Of a stretch of 64,000 bases of DNA, positions 52,931-63,131 are shown piece by piece; position 1 is the first letter of the stretch, and every line of letters starts with the position of its first letter. The DNA is taken from the NCBI RefSeq assembly GCF_019175385.1, contig NC_083337.1, positions 45,670,938 to 45,734,937 on the forward strand. The letters run 5' to 3'. The position numbers and the translations under genes were made by a program. The stretch is from Lycium barbarum. Its lineage: Eukaryota; Streptophyta; Magnoliopsida; Solanales; Solanaceae. A model generated the notes under the pieces. That model saw only the letters and a program-made list of their open reading frames with translations. It did not search any database and was not told the DNA's origin.

Positions 52931-53437
52931 AAGTGACGTTAGTGCGTTAGATAATAATAGAAAGGCAAGATATCACACGTAGTTGACATATAAGGACATC
53001 GAGCACACAAAGTTTGTGTATTTGATTTAAACATTTGATTGATCCCCCGTTCAAAGGCTTTTGGGTATTTTGGCTCTCTTGAGTCATTTTGGATTTTGGT
53101 ATGACAGTCTATGGTTTATTTGCTTTTGGCCAGTCTTCTTGATGCTTGCTTAGCCTAAATAACTATGGGAAAATTGTATATTTAGATAATATAGGGACTG
53201 AGTCTTACATAGACGGCCTACGTATCCTTCCGTGGGAAATCAGGCCCCTCTGTAGTTCGGTTTACATAGAAAATATTTTCCTAAACCTATATCACCCAAA
53301 AGCTTCCCAAACCAGGCTCGATTAGGGCTTCCAACGTATCCCTCCTTGGGACATCAGGTCGGACGTAGTTTCTTTTACATATAAAAAGGGGAGGAGGATA
53401 AAATTTGAAAATTACAAGAAAGGACCCTCCCGTAAGT
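52931..53437 (-). other. Noncoding spacer with two CTACGTATCC...CAGG motifs
   Basis: No gene. Two copies of the CCTACGTATCCTTCCGTGGG/AAATCAGGCC motif (53216-53262 and 53331-53371), which also occurs in the 3' spacer of D at 26626, 26786, 28674 and 28769. It lies between the gag of D and the gag-like remnant of F. Confidence 0.5.
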
Positions 53438-53733
53438 CTAACCAAAAGATGAACTCTTCTCGAGATCAGAATGGGTTGTTGTCCTTAAAACAGTTTGTTT
53501 GGCCGAAGGCCCTACTTCCAAATAATAGGGTGGGAGCAGTACCCATATTTCCTCGGTATGAACCAAGTGCTCCAATTTAAGCTTGAAAGCTTCACATTCC
53601 TCGATATCATGCCCCGGTGCTCCCGAGTGGAACAAGCAAATCCTTCATTTTCTTGATCAGCCCGACGAGGGTTTCAAGGAGGCCTTGACTGGACAGACAT
53701 TCCCGATGCTTTATAACTTCTAGAAAATACTTG
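53438..53733 (-). pseudogene. Element F: second Tat-type zinc-knuckle remnant
   Basis: The minus frame reads FHSGAPGHDIEECEAFKLKL, EHLVHTEEIWVLLPP, another Tat-type knuckle (C/F-HSGxPGHxIExC), distinct from that of D at 51130. It may belong to a second nested or tandem Tat element. It is interrupted at 53733 by a DNA transposon. Confidence 0.6.
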
Positions 53734-54498
53734 CCATTGTTTTAAAAGGTAGTGTCAGGACTCGCCCCGGGGCTCGCCTCGGGGCAGGGCAGTGGCAAAA
53801 CGCCCTGGGGCTAACGTGCGGGGCTTAGTTCCTATGAGGCTTACGCCCTACGCGTCCAACCGGATGCCCTAAACACGCCCAACGCCCAACGCCCAGGGCT
53901 CGCCTAACAGTTCTTACACAAATTATATTTTAAATTCCTTAATTAAAACCATTCACCCTCATAATTGTTTAACAAAATAATGATACTTAATAGTTTTTCA
54001 TCTATAGAAATAGAAGATTGGGTGTAACTCATATAACAAGTTGTAGTATTGAATATTTACAATTTGAGAACGTCGTGATGGTGAATATCACTTAATTTTA
54101 AAAAATAAAACACATAGCGGAACTGTACATTTTCACTTGCCATTGGTCATAAGTCCTATGTATCAGAATTATCATATAATTTTATTTTTTGTTGACGAAG
54201 AAGTTATGTTTTAATTGTAATATTGATAAATTTTATTGATTATTTGCTTATAGGGAGATAAAATGAATAGTATGATAATAATAGTGTTTTAAGAAACTGT
54301 GTTTTTTTCCGTGTTTTAAAGTTAAAATGTTAGAAATGTTTTGCATTTTATAATAGCTTTTATTTCATTGTATTGTTTATACTTGTAAAATTATGTTATA
54401 TATAATTACAAGTTATAAGCGGTGTATAATGGATTGCTTTGATCATTTTTTTTGTGACGATCAAACGCGCGCGCGCGCGCTCACGCACACACATACAC

Positions 54499-54588
<90 letters not shown>

Positions 54589-54787
54589 CATTTATTTACA
54601 GTTTTCTTTTATTTTTTAATGTAATTTTACCTATTTAAAAATATTTATTGTAATTATATTATTTTAAGAAATACTAAAAATTAAATACCCATGGGGCTTA
54701 CGTCCCGTGCTTCGAGGGTTACGCCTCGCCGAGGGGTATGTAAAACGCCCCGCCTTACGCCCTCGCCTTTTAAAACACTTATACTTG
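53726..54787. mobile_element. Non-autonomous DNA transposon (hAT-like, tentative), about 1.05 kb, with flanking repeat
   Basis: Element 53734-54779 has inverted ends (TTGTTTTAAAAGG at the left; the right end reversed is AGTGTTTTAAAAGGCGAGGGC) and GC-rich subterminal regions (GGGGCTCGCCTCGGGG; GCCTCGCCGAGGGG). Flanks AATACTTG (53726-53733) and TATACTTG (54780-54787) agree in 7 of 8 bases, fitting an 8-bp hAT-type duplication. The AT-rich middle has no coding sequence but a long compound microsatellite. Superfamily call is inference. Confidence 0.6.
54466..54586. repeat. Compound microsatellite (CG)n(CA)n(TACA)n(TA)n
   Basis: Runs from CGCGCG through CACACA and ATACAT to a long (AT)n inside the DNA transposon. 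Open frames across it are artefacts. Confidence 0.95.
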
Positions 54788-55700
54788 TGTATGAGTCCTT
54801 AAAGATGGTGAAGTCGTAATGCCAAATGTGGGTGTCTAAAATGGTTCTTTCATTTAGAGTGATCGTGTCGTGGACCAATAAATATTAAGGTCCCCATAAC
54901 TTTATGATTGTCTTGTCATCAATCATTCTCACGATCCTTCTTCTTAGGGCCAAGCACTCGTCCGCAGTGTGGCGGGGTTGATTCTTGTGAAACGGGAACC
55001 TCTTGTGCACATAGATTGGAGCACTAGGTGGTAACTTCTCATAGCTAGTTCATGTAACACCTACACCCTTCATCTTCTTGAAGATCTCTTTGCATTGCAT
55101 ATGCTTTGGTGTGACACGGTAAGGAGAAGCAATGGCTTTAAGAGTAACTGCCCACCAAGTTGGCAATAGTGGACGAATGAGTCCTTGGGTCACGTCGTTG
55201 TTCTCATCTTGGGCCGCAGAGGCGGCGGTGGTTGCCTATTTAGATGGCCAGGTTTGCTCTTGTGGCTCGGATGCCTTCTTAGGATCCTCACCCTCTTCCT
55301 CAAAAGTCTCGATTTTGACCATCAAAGTCACGTAGCTTTGTGTCATTCCTTTGGCCTTGTCTGACGGGCTTTCTTGATAACGTTCCAATTCTGTAGTCTT
55401 CTTTGGTGGATTCTCAACTAGGTTCAAAATTTTATCGGCCTCTCTAATCTTAGCTTGGACCAAATCGATCTATCTTCTAGCTTGCGAATCTTCCTACTAA
55501 ATGACCCTTCACCCTTGCTAGCAGTGTTGCTTTGACCTCTTCGTCCGTCCATTGGTAGCAATTCACCCTTTTTAAGAGGCGCAAAAGGTTATTTTTCCAT
55601 GTTCCGATTTTTTTTGGTTGATTGGTATTGCCTTGTACTTTTCTTTGGGATAGTAATCGGAACATGGAATCAACCAATCATTTAAATGAAATACACGAAA
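54788..55700 (-). pseudogene. Element F: gag-like remnants
   Basis: Minus-strand pieces 55477-55677 (NQPKKIGTWKNNLLRLLKRV, QWTDEEVKATLLARVKGHL) and 55236-55463 (AKIREADKILNLVENPPKKT) are charged helical segments. 54900-55130 contains further degenerate text. They lie between the knuckle at 53600 and the ORF1 remnant at 56000-56324. I do not recognise a domain with confidence; assignment to a Tat-type element is by context. Confidence 0.4.
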
Positions 55701-56324
55701 CACATAAGCATTTAATCATATAATCATGCAATAAATTATGCTAGTCACGTTTCTAAAGAACTCATCCTAGTCGGTTTGATGCATAAATGTGCCATTTGCA
55801 TTAAACCATTGCCCCATAAATCATAATTTCATTAATAATATTTTCCCCCAAGGGATTACAAAAGATCATAAAGCATAAAGTAAAAATCAGCGAAAATGTC
55901 CTCCAGTGGATGATGACGAAGCTCTCTCGATCCTTGCCATCTTGGCCCTTCGAAGGGCAATCTGGATGTGGAGATGAGTCGATGTCAGCACGACATCCAT
56001 AAAAAACCCTTGTCTGTGAAGATCATCGATTCAGTGCCATCCATTATTTTCTTCATTCGATCATCAAGCTCCAACAGGCAATCATGTATGAAGTCCAACT
56101 CTTGTCTCAGGCTGTCTATGATTTTTTTATCATACTCAATTCTCCAAGTATTTTACATCCCTATCATTGGCTCGCCTTTGGATCAAACGGGCCTTGATTT
56201 TGGATTTTGAAGACTTGTCTTGGACGCAATGATAAAGGATAGGACCGGGAGCCAGGGTGCCTTGCAAGTGGGCCCTAAACCAATCTCTATAATTCTTATC
56301 ATAACCCGGGTTGAACTTATCTTA
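55701..56324 (-). pseudogene. Element F: C-terminal part of Ogre/Tat ORF1
   Basis: From 56324 the minus strand reads PGYDKNYRDWFRAHLQGTLA (allowing one frame), then KSKIKARLIQRRANDRDVKY, similar to the C-terminus of the ORF1 protein upstream of gag in Ogre-type elements. From 55950 to 56100 it continues with RRAKMARIERASSSS-like text. The copia copy G1 begins at about 56325. 55701-55900 holds nothing I can name. Confidence 0.5.
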
Positions 56325-58546
56325 ACCTCGGCTGCACCTGGTTGCGGCTCAGGTGTCGGAAAGTCCCTCAAATCCACTATTTCCGATACCTTGTCCTGAC
56401 ATTCTGAATTTTTTTGCAACTTGTCTTTGTACAGCACCTCTTCGTTGAAGACAACATTCCTGCTTCGGATGATCTTCCGATTTTGTTCATCCCAAAATCG
56501 GTACCCAAGCTCGGTGTCACCATAACCAATAAAGTAACACTTCTTTGATTTTGGATCAAGCTTGCTTCTAGCCGTATCATCATTATGAACATATGATAAG
56601 CAGCCGAACACTTTCAGAAATGAAAGATTTACCTTCTTGCCAATCCAGACTTCTTCTGGAATTCTGAAATCCAAGGGAACTCACGGTCCTCGGTTAATTA
56701 AGAAGGCCGCGGTATTGACTGCATCTGCCCAGAATGTCTTGGGCAGTCCAGAGTGTATTCTCATACTCCGAGCACGCTCGTTCAACGTTCGGTTCATTCT
56801 TTCGGCTATTCCATTTTGTTGCGGCGTTCCAGGAATAGTCTTCATCATCTTGATCCCATTATCGGCACAGTACCGTTTGAAATCACCATCAGTGTATTCT
56901 CCGCCGTTGTCGGACCTCAAACACATCAACTTGAGGTTTGTTTCATTCTCAACCATGGCTTTCCATCTTTTGAATACACTAAACACATCGGATTTATTTT
57001 TCATAAAGTAAACCCACACCTTCCAAGTTGAATCATCAATGAAGGTCACGTAGTAGTGTGATCCTCCAAGAGAGGGGACAGTGGTAGGTCCCCACACGTC
57101 TGTGTGCACCAATTCTAGCTTCTCGACCTTCAACTCCCTGCCTGCATTTGAGAAGCTTACTCGCTTTTGTTTTCCGAGAATGCAGCTCTCACACGTATGA
57201 AGGTCCACTGTCTTCAGCTCCGGAATTAAACCATTTGTCACCAACAGCTTCATCCCCTTCTGGCTGATATGCCCCAGCCGACAATGCCACAAATCTGTCT
57301 TCTTTGTGTTGTCAACCACAGCAACAGTATCACGATAGCTAGCCGTCATGTAGAGAGTGCCAATCTTCTTTCCTCGGCCAACTACCATAGCACCTTTCGC
57401 CACCTTCCAAGACCCATTACCAAAGTTGAGATCATATCCCTCATCATCAAGCTGACCTACTGAGATCAGGTTTCGCATCAGCTTTGGAACATGTCTAACT
57501 TTTGTAATCTTCCACGAGGATCCATTTGACATCATCAAATTAATGTCTCCCGTGCCAACAACGTCTAGCGGCTCTCCATCGGCTAAATAAACTTTGCCGA
57601 GATTCCCAGCCACATAGTTTGTCATTATATCATGATGTGGGGTGGTATGAAAGGACGCTCCTGAGTCAAGCACCCAAGAGTCTATCGGGCTGTCAACCGA
57701 TAGCAACAACGCATCGCCAATGTCTTCCGTAGCAACGTTGATTCCAGCCCCCTTGTTGTCCTCCTTCTTTAGCGCCCTGCAGTTCTTCTTGAAGTGACCT
57801 GGTTTTCCACAGTTCCAACACTCATGTGTTCGTCCTGGTCTGGATTGACCCCTGCCATTCCTTGACTTCGATCTGCCCCTATTTCGGTTGTTGTTTCTGT
57901 CATAATTTCTGCTTCTGTTTTCAACATTAAAAGCAGAACTTGTCGATGCCTCTCCAGAATCTGTCCTGCGTACTTCCTCAGCAAGGATACGATCCCTAAC
58001 ATCGTTGAACTTTAGTTTGCCACTGCCGATAGAATTACTAACCGCTGCTCTCATTGGCTCCCAGCTATTTGGTAGGGATGCCAACAAAATTAGAGCTTGC
58101 AATTCATCATCGAAGTCAATTTTTACCGATGACAATTAATTTACAATGGTAGTGAATTCATTTACGTGTGCAGCAACATGAGCATTTTCCATCATCTTTA
58201 GATGAAATAGTTTCTTCATGAGAAATACCTTATTATTTGCCGAAGGTTTCTCATACATGTCAGACAATATCTTCATCATATCTACGGTGGTCTTCTCCTT
58301 TGCCACATTGTGAGCAACGTTCTTCGACAGCGTCAGCCGAATGACTCCCAGAACTTGTCTGTTGAGGAGATCCCAATCTGCTTGCTTCATCTCCTCTGGT
58401 TTCGGACTCAGAGGTTCATGAAGCCTTCTGCCATATAAATAATCTTCAATTTGCATTCTCCAGAACGCAAAATCTGTACCATCGAATATACCGATGCCGT
58501 GCATCGCACCATCTTCGCCTCCCATCGTTTCTAAATCACAACACAA
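56325..58546 (-). pseudogene. Copia copy G1: gag, protease and integrase of a Tnt1/Tork-like element, 3'-truncated
   Basis: One frame from 58546. Gag: DGTDFAFWRMQIEDYLYGRR, knuckle CWNCGKPGHFKKNC; protease WVLDSGASFHTT; pre-integrase LWHCRLGHISQKGMKLL; integrase LVHTDVWGP, CLRSDNGGEYTDGDF, GTPQQNGIAERMNRT (all three acidic residues kept). Stops: TAA at 58136-58138 (CAA in G2) and TGA at 56678-56680 (RGP-stop-VPLDF), the latter shared with G2. Homology to G2 ends at about 56325, so RT, RNase H and its own 3' LTR are missing. Confidence 0.93.
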
Positions 58547-58552
58547 CCTGTT

Positions 58553-58564
58553 GCTCTGATACCA
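58553..58564 (-). promoter_or_regulatory. PBS of G1 (initiator Met tRNA)
   Basis: The minus strand reads TGGTATCAGAGC, an exact tRNA-iMet PBS, two bases from the LTR edge. Confidence 0.93.
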
Positions 58565-58566
58565 GT

Positions 58567-59114
58567 GGTTAGGATTTGAATCCCAAATCCGACCTTTGTA
58601 AGCAGGTTCCCAGGAAAGATTGGAGGGTCACAACTGGACCACTTAAATACCAACCTCCTTAGACAGAACCTACTTACGCCGTGATGTAAACGAAGAATAA
58701 ATAGCACACACAGATTTATAGTGGTTCACCCTCAATGTGAGAGCTACGTCCACGTTGCTGCTGCAGATTTTATTAAAGAAGAAATATTACAAGTGTTTAC
58801 AACACTCAACCTCACAACCCCAATCCCAATTACACTCAAGAATTTTACCACAGAAAATTCTCTCAAAGACCTTCTCTTACTTAGGCCTTTCACTAAGAGT
58901 ATTTCTCTTAGATTTTTTTTCTCTCTTTGGGATGTGTATAGCAAATGATCTTGGTGTGCCTATTTATAGGAATGAATTTCCTATGATGAGGTAAGCGCTT
59001 ACATCACGACTAAGATGAGGTAAGCGCTTACATCACGACTAAGATGAGGTAAGCGCTTACATCACGACTATGTGAACAAAAGAATTGACTTGTTGGCCAA
59101 TTCCACACCTAACA
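58567..59114 (-). mobile_element. Shared LTR: 5' LTR of G1 and 3' LTR of G2
   Basis: 548 bp, minus-strand TGTTAGGTGTGGAATTGG to ATCCTAACC (last base mutated from CA). A PBS lies at its left and a PPT at its right, so one LTR serves both tandem copies. It differs from the right LTR (63132-63651, 520 bp) by one extra 29-bp repeat, a 1-bp T-run indel and about five substitutions. Confidence 0.92.
58985..59071. repeat. 29-bp tandem repeat x 3 in the copia U3, with palindrome GTAAGCGCTTAC
   Basis: Unit starts at 58985, 59014 and 59043: GATGAGGTAAGCGCTTACAT plus CACGACTAA. The core TGAGGTAAGCGCTTACATCA is palindromic at 18 of 20 bases. In minus sense it lies near the LTR start, where copia U3 enhancers are found. 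The right LTR has two copies (63551, 63580). Confidence 0.93.
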
Positions 59115-59115
59115 A

Positions 59116-59128
59116 ATCTCCCACTTGA
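59116..59128 (-). promoter_or_regulatory. Polypurine tract of G2
   Basis: The minus strand reads CAAGTGGGAGATT immediately before TGTTAGG, like the Tnt1-type PPT. 59128-59184 is a short 3' leader without features. Confidence 0.85.
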
Positions 59129-59184
59129 AGACTAATTTTAATTTGTCTTCACACTTTGATCGATGCAGCAGCTCTTTCCTAGTT

Positions 59185-59664
59185 TCATACTTCGTGCAGG
59201 CCAACTGAAGCTGAGCATAGCTTCAGTTTGTCTATCATCACTGCCTTTGTCAGCATGTCTGCTGGATTCTGACTCCCTGCGATCTTTTCAAGCACTAGCG
59301 CTCCATCTTCCAAAGCTGATCTAATGAAATGGTACCGGAGTTGTATGTGCTTCGTTCGAGCATGGTAGACCGGGTTCTTTGCCAAATGAATGGCACTTTG
59401 GCTATCACAATATAGCACACTTCCCTCGTGGTCCTGATCCAATTCCCGCAGAAAAGATTGTAGCCACATCATTTCCTTTGTGGCCTCTGTCACAGCAACG
59501 TACTCAGCCTCACAACTAGAGAGAGCTACTATCTTTTGCAACTTGGAAACCCAAGAGATTGCAGTACCTCCGAATGTGTAAACATACCCGGATGTGCTCT
59601 TTCTGCTATCAATATCACCACCGTTGTCAGCATCAACATACCCTTGCAATCCTGTTTTTGATTT
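59185..59664 (-). pseudogene. Copia copy G2: RNase H domain
   Basis: Copia RNase H motifs QGYVDADNGGDIDSRKSTSG, IVALSSCEAEYVAVTEATKE, VLYCDSQSAIHLAKNPVYHA, RTKHIQLRYHFIR, NPADMLTKAV. In frame with RT but separated by a TGA (reads LYF-stop-KSKTGLQGYVDAD, CGA probable). It ends the polyprotein at 59185. Confidence 0.92.
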
Positions 59665-60866
59665 TCAGAAATACAGAGCTGAACTCGAGCTGCCTTTCAG
59701 ATATCTGAATATCCACTTCACAGCCTCCCAGTGTTGCTTTCCCGGATTGCTCATAAATCGGCTGACAACTCCCACTGCATATGCAATGTCTGGCCTTGTA
59801 CATATCATTGCATACATAAGACTACCGATTGCAGATGCATAAGGTATCTTGTCCATCTGCTTCTTCTCATCCTCGGTTGTCGGCGACTGATCCTTTGACA
59901 ACCGAAAGTGTCCAGCCAAGGGAGTGCTGACTGGCTTGGCATCATGCATGTTGAACCTTTTGATAACTTTCCTCACATATTCTTCTTGTGAGAGTTTGAT
60001 GCCCTCCTTGCTTCGGTCGATTCTCATCCCAAGGATTTGCTTTGCAGCTCCCAAATCCTTCATTGCAAACTCTTCTGATAACCCGTTTTTCAACCGATCA
60101 ATCTCCTGTAGGTTTGCTCCTACGATTAGCATGTTGTCGACATAGAGTAGCAGTATCATGTACGAGTCTTCAAATTTTTTTAAGTAACAGCAGTGATCTG
60201 CCTCGCACCTTGAAAAATCATCTTTCTTCATAAAGCTGTCAAACTTTAAATACCACTGTCTTGGAGCCTGTTTTAGTCCGTACAGACTCTTTTGAAGTTT
60301 GCACACCAGATTCTCCTTTCCTTTGACTTTGAATCCCTCCGGCTGTCGCATGTAGATTTCCTCGTCTAGATCACCGTGAAGAAATGCAGTTTTCACGTCC
60401 ATCTGTTGCAGATGTAGATTTTCCTTTGCTACCAGTCCAAGAACAGTTCTGATAGTCACCATCTTGACTACGGGAGAGAAGATCTCCGTATAGTCGATGC
60501 CTTCTTTCTGTTGAAATCCTTTTGCAACCAGCCTTGCTTTATAATGCTTTCTTCCATTGGGTTCTTCCTTTATCCGATAAACCCATTTGTTTTGCAATGC
60601 CTTCTTATCCTTTGGCAACTCGGCTAACTCCCATGTATGATTTGTCGATAGTGAATCCATCTCATCTTTCATTGCCAGCTCCCACTTAGTCGATTCATCG
60701 ACTTGCATTGCTTCTTCATAAAATTCCGGCTCCCCTCTATCAGTGAGTAGAATGTAGTTGAGGGATGGATAGTACCTGTGAATCGGCTTCCTGATTCTGG
60801 ATGATCTACGCAGTTTTGTGATTGGCGTCTGTTGATTTGTTTCAGAATCAGCACTTTCATCAGCAC
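59665..60866 (-). pseudogene. Copia copy G2: reverse transcriptase with altered YVDD
   Basis: RVT_2-type domain: ALQNKWVYRIKEEPNGRKHY, ARLVAKGFQQKEGIDYTEIF, HLQQMDVKTAFLHGDLDEEI, LYGLKQAPRQWYLKF. The catalytic motif is ILLLYVDNMLIVG, so the second Asp of YVDD is Asn. It continues to SLMYAMICTRPDIAYAVGVV. The frame is shared with gag and integrase; a TAA at about 60907-60909 (CAA in G1) and others precede it. Inactive as it stands. Confidence 0.93.
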
Positions 60867-61617
60867 CTTCTCGGATTGTTTGTTCCTCTGCCTCGGCTGT
60901 ACCTGGTTACGGCTCAGGTGTCGGAAAGTCCCTCAAATCCACTATTTCCGATTCCTTGTCCTGACATTCTGAATTTTTTTGCAACTTGTCTTTGTACAGC
61001 ACCTCTTCGTTGAAGACAACATTCCTGCTTCAGATGATCTTCCGATTTTGTGCATCCCAAAATCGGTACCCAAGCTCGGTGTCACCATAGCCAATAAATT
61101 AACACTTCTTTGATTTTGGATCAAGCTTGCTTCTAGCCGTATCATCATTATGAACATATGATAAGCAGCCGAACACTTTCAGAAATGAAAGATTTACCTT
61201 CTTGCCACTCCAGACTTCTTCTGGAATTCTGAAATCCAAGGGAACTCACGGTCCTCGGTTAATTAAGAAGGCCGCGGTATTGACTGCATCTGCCCAGAAT
61301 GTCTTGGGCAGTCCAGAGTGTATTCTCATACTCCGAGCACGCTCGTTCAACGTTCGGTTCATTCTTTCGGCTATTCCATTTTGTTGCGGCGTTCCAGGAA
61401 TAGTCTTCATCATCTTGATCCCATTATCGGCACAGTACCATTTGAAATCACCATCAGTGTATTCTCCGCCGTTGTCGGACCTCAAACACTTCAACTTGAG
61501 GTTTGTTTCATTCTCAACCATGGCTTTCCATCTTTTGAATACACTAAACACATCAGATTTATTTTTCATAAAGTAAACCCACACCTTCCTAGTTGAATCA
61601 TCAATGAAGGTCACGTA
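60867..61617 (-). pseudogene. Copia copy G2: integrase C-terminal half and linker
   Basis: Integrase core 61246-61614 (RKVWVYFMKNKSDVFSVFKR, CLRSDNGGEYTDGDF, GTPQQNGIAERMNRT). Then TGA at 61243-61245, identical to G1, and the stretch VPLDFRIPEEVW, LSFLKVFGCLSYVHNDDTAR. Further G2-only stops: TAG at 61615-61617 (TAC in G1), TAA near 61101 (TAC in G1) and TGA near 61032 (CGA in G1). All in one frame without shifts. Confidence 0.92.
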
Positions 61618-63111
61618 CTAGTGTGATCCTCCAAGAGAGGGGACAGTGGTAGGTCCCCACACGTCTGTGTGCACCAATTCTAGCTTCTCGACCTTCAACT
61701 CCCTGCCTGCATTTGAGAAGCTTACTCGCTTTTGTTTTCCGAGAATGCAGCTCTCACACGTATGAAGGTCCACTGTCTTCAGCTCCGGAATTAAACCATT
61801 TGTCACCAACAGCTTCATCCCCTTCTGGCTGATATGCCCCAGCCGACAATGCCACAAATCTGTCTTCTTTGTGTTGTCAACCACAGCAACAGTATCACGA
61901 TAGCTAGCCGTCATGTAGAGAGTGCCAATCTTCTTTCCTCGGCCAACTACCATAGCACCTTTCGCCACCTTCCAAGACCCATTACCAAAGTTGAGATCAT
62001 ATCCCTCATCATCAAGCTGACCTACTGAGATCAGGTTTCGCATCAGCTTTGGAACATGTCTAACTTTTGTAATCTTCCACGAGGATCCATTTGACATCTT
62101 CAAATTAATGTCTCCCTTGCCAACAACGTCTAGCGGCTCTCCATCGGCCAAATAAACTTTGCCGAGATTCCCAGCCACATAGTTTGTCATTATATCATGA
62201 TGTGGGGTGGTATGAAAGGACGCTCCTGAGTCAAGCACCCAAGAGTCTATCGGGCTGTCAACCGATAGCAACAACGCATCGCCAATGTCTTCCGTAGTAG
62301 CGTTGATTCCAGCCCCCTTGTTGTCCTCCTTCTTTAGCGCCCTGCAGTTCTTCTTGAAGTGACCTGGTTTTCCACAGTTCCAACACTCATGTGTTCGTCC
62401 TGGTCTGGATTGAACCCTGCCATTCCTTGACTTCGATCTGCCTCTATTTCGGTTGTTGTTTCTGTCATAATTTCTGCTTCTGTTTTCAACATTAAAAGCA
62501 GAACTTGTCGATGCCTCTCCAGAATCTGTCCTGCGCACTTCCTCAGCAAGGATACGATCCCTAACATCGTTGAACTTTAGTTTGCCACTGCCGATAGAAT
62601 TACTAACCGCTGCTCTCATTGGCTCCCAGCTATTTGGTAGGGATGCCAACAAAATTAGAGCTTGCACTTCATCATCGAAGTCAATTTTTACCGATGACAA
62701 TTGATTTACAATGGTATTGAATTCATTTACGTGTGCAGCAACATGAGCATTTTCCATCATCTTTAGATGAAATAGTTTCTTCATGAGAAATACCTTATTA
62801 TTTGCCGAAGGTTTCTCATACATGTCAGACAATACCTTCATCATATCTGCGGTTGTCTTCTCCTTTGCCACATTGTGAGCAACGTTCTTCGACAGCGTCA
62901 GCCGAATGACTCCCAGAACTTGTCTGTCGAGGAGATCCCAATCTGCATGCTTCATCTCCTCTGGTTTCGGACTCAGAGGTTCATGAAGCCTTCTGCCATA
63001 TAAATAATCTTCAATTTGCATTCTCCAGAACGCAAAATCTGTACCATCGAATTTACCGATGCCGTGCATCGCACCATCTTCGCCTCCCATCGTTTCTAAA
63101 TCACAACACAA
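61618..63111 (-). CDS. Copia copy G2: gag, protease and pre-integrase part, open for 497 codons
   Basis: Starts at 63111 (MCCDLETMGGEDGAM; the Met at MGGEDG is an alternative). UBN2-like gag (GTDFAFWRMQIEDYLYGRRL, VFLMKKLFHLKMMENAHVAA), knuckle CWNCGKPGHFKKNC, protease VLDSGASFHTTPHHDIMT, then LWHCRLGHISQKGMKLL, CESCILGKQKRVSFSNAG and HTDVWGPTTV. This is the longest intact copia stretch and about 98% like G1 by eye. It ends in TAG at 61615. Confidence 0.93.
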   Translation of the reverse strand: MCCDLETMGGEDGAMHGIGKFDGTDFAFWRMQIEDYLYGRRLHEPLSPKPEEMKHADWDLLDRQVLGVIRLTLSKNVAHNVAKEKTTADMMKVLSDMYEKPSANNKVFLMKKLFHLKMMENAHVAAHVNEFNTIVNQLSSVKIDFDDEVQALILLASLPNSWEPMRAAVSNSIGSGKLKFNDVRDRILAEEVRRTDSGEASTSSAFNVENRSRNYDRNNNRNRGRSKSRNGRVQSRPGRTHECWNCGKPGHFKKNCRALKKEDNKGAGINATTEDIGDALLLSVDSPIDSWVLDSGASFHTTPHHDIMTNYVAGNLGKVYLADGEPLDVVGKGDINLKMSNGSSWKITKVRHVPKLMRNLISVGQLDDEGYDLNFGNGSWKVAKGAMVVGRGKKIGTLYMTASYRDTVAVVDNTKKTDLWHCRLGHISQKGMKLLVTNGLIPELKTVDLHTCESCILGKQKRVSFSNAGRELKVEKLELVHTDVWGPTTVPSLGGSH

Positions 63112-63117
63112 CCTGTT

Positions 63118-63129
63118 GCTCTGATACCA
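63118..63129 (-). promoter_or_regulatory. PBS of G2 (initiator Met tRNA)
   Basis: The minus strand reads TGGTATCAGAGC, exact tRNA-iMet PBS, next to the LTR edge at 63132. Confidence 0.93.
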
Positions 63130-63131
63130 GT

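Noticed and set aside
56753..57031. Open frames opposite to copia integrase, also at 61318-61596
   Set aside because: Antisense shadows of the real integrase frame; duplicated only because the element is duplicated.
58985..59071. Short regularly spaced repeats resembling a mini CRISPR array
   Set aside because: The repeats are directly tandem without unique spacers, and lie in the U3 of a plant copia LTR.
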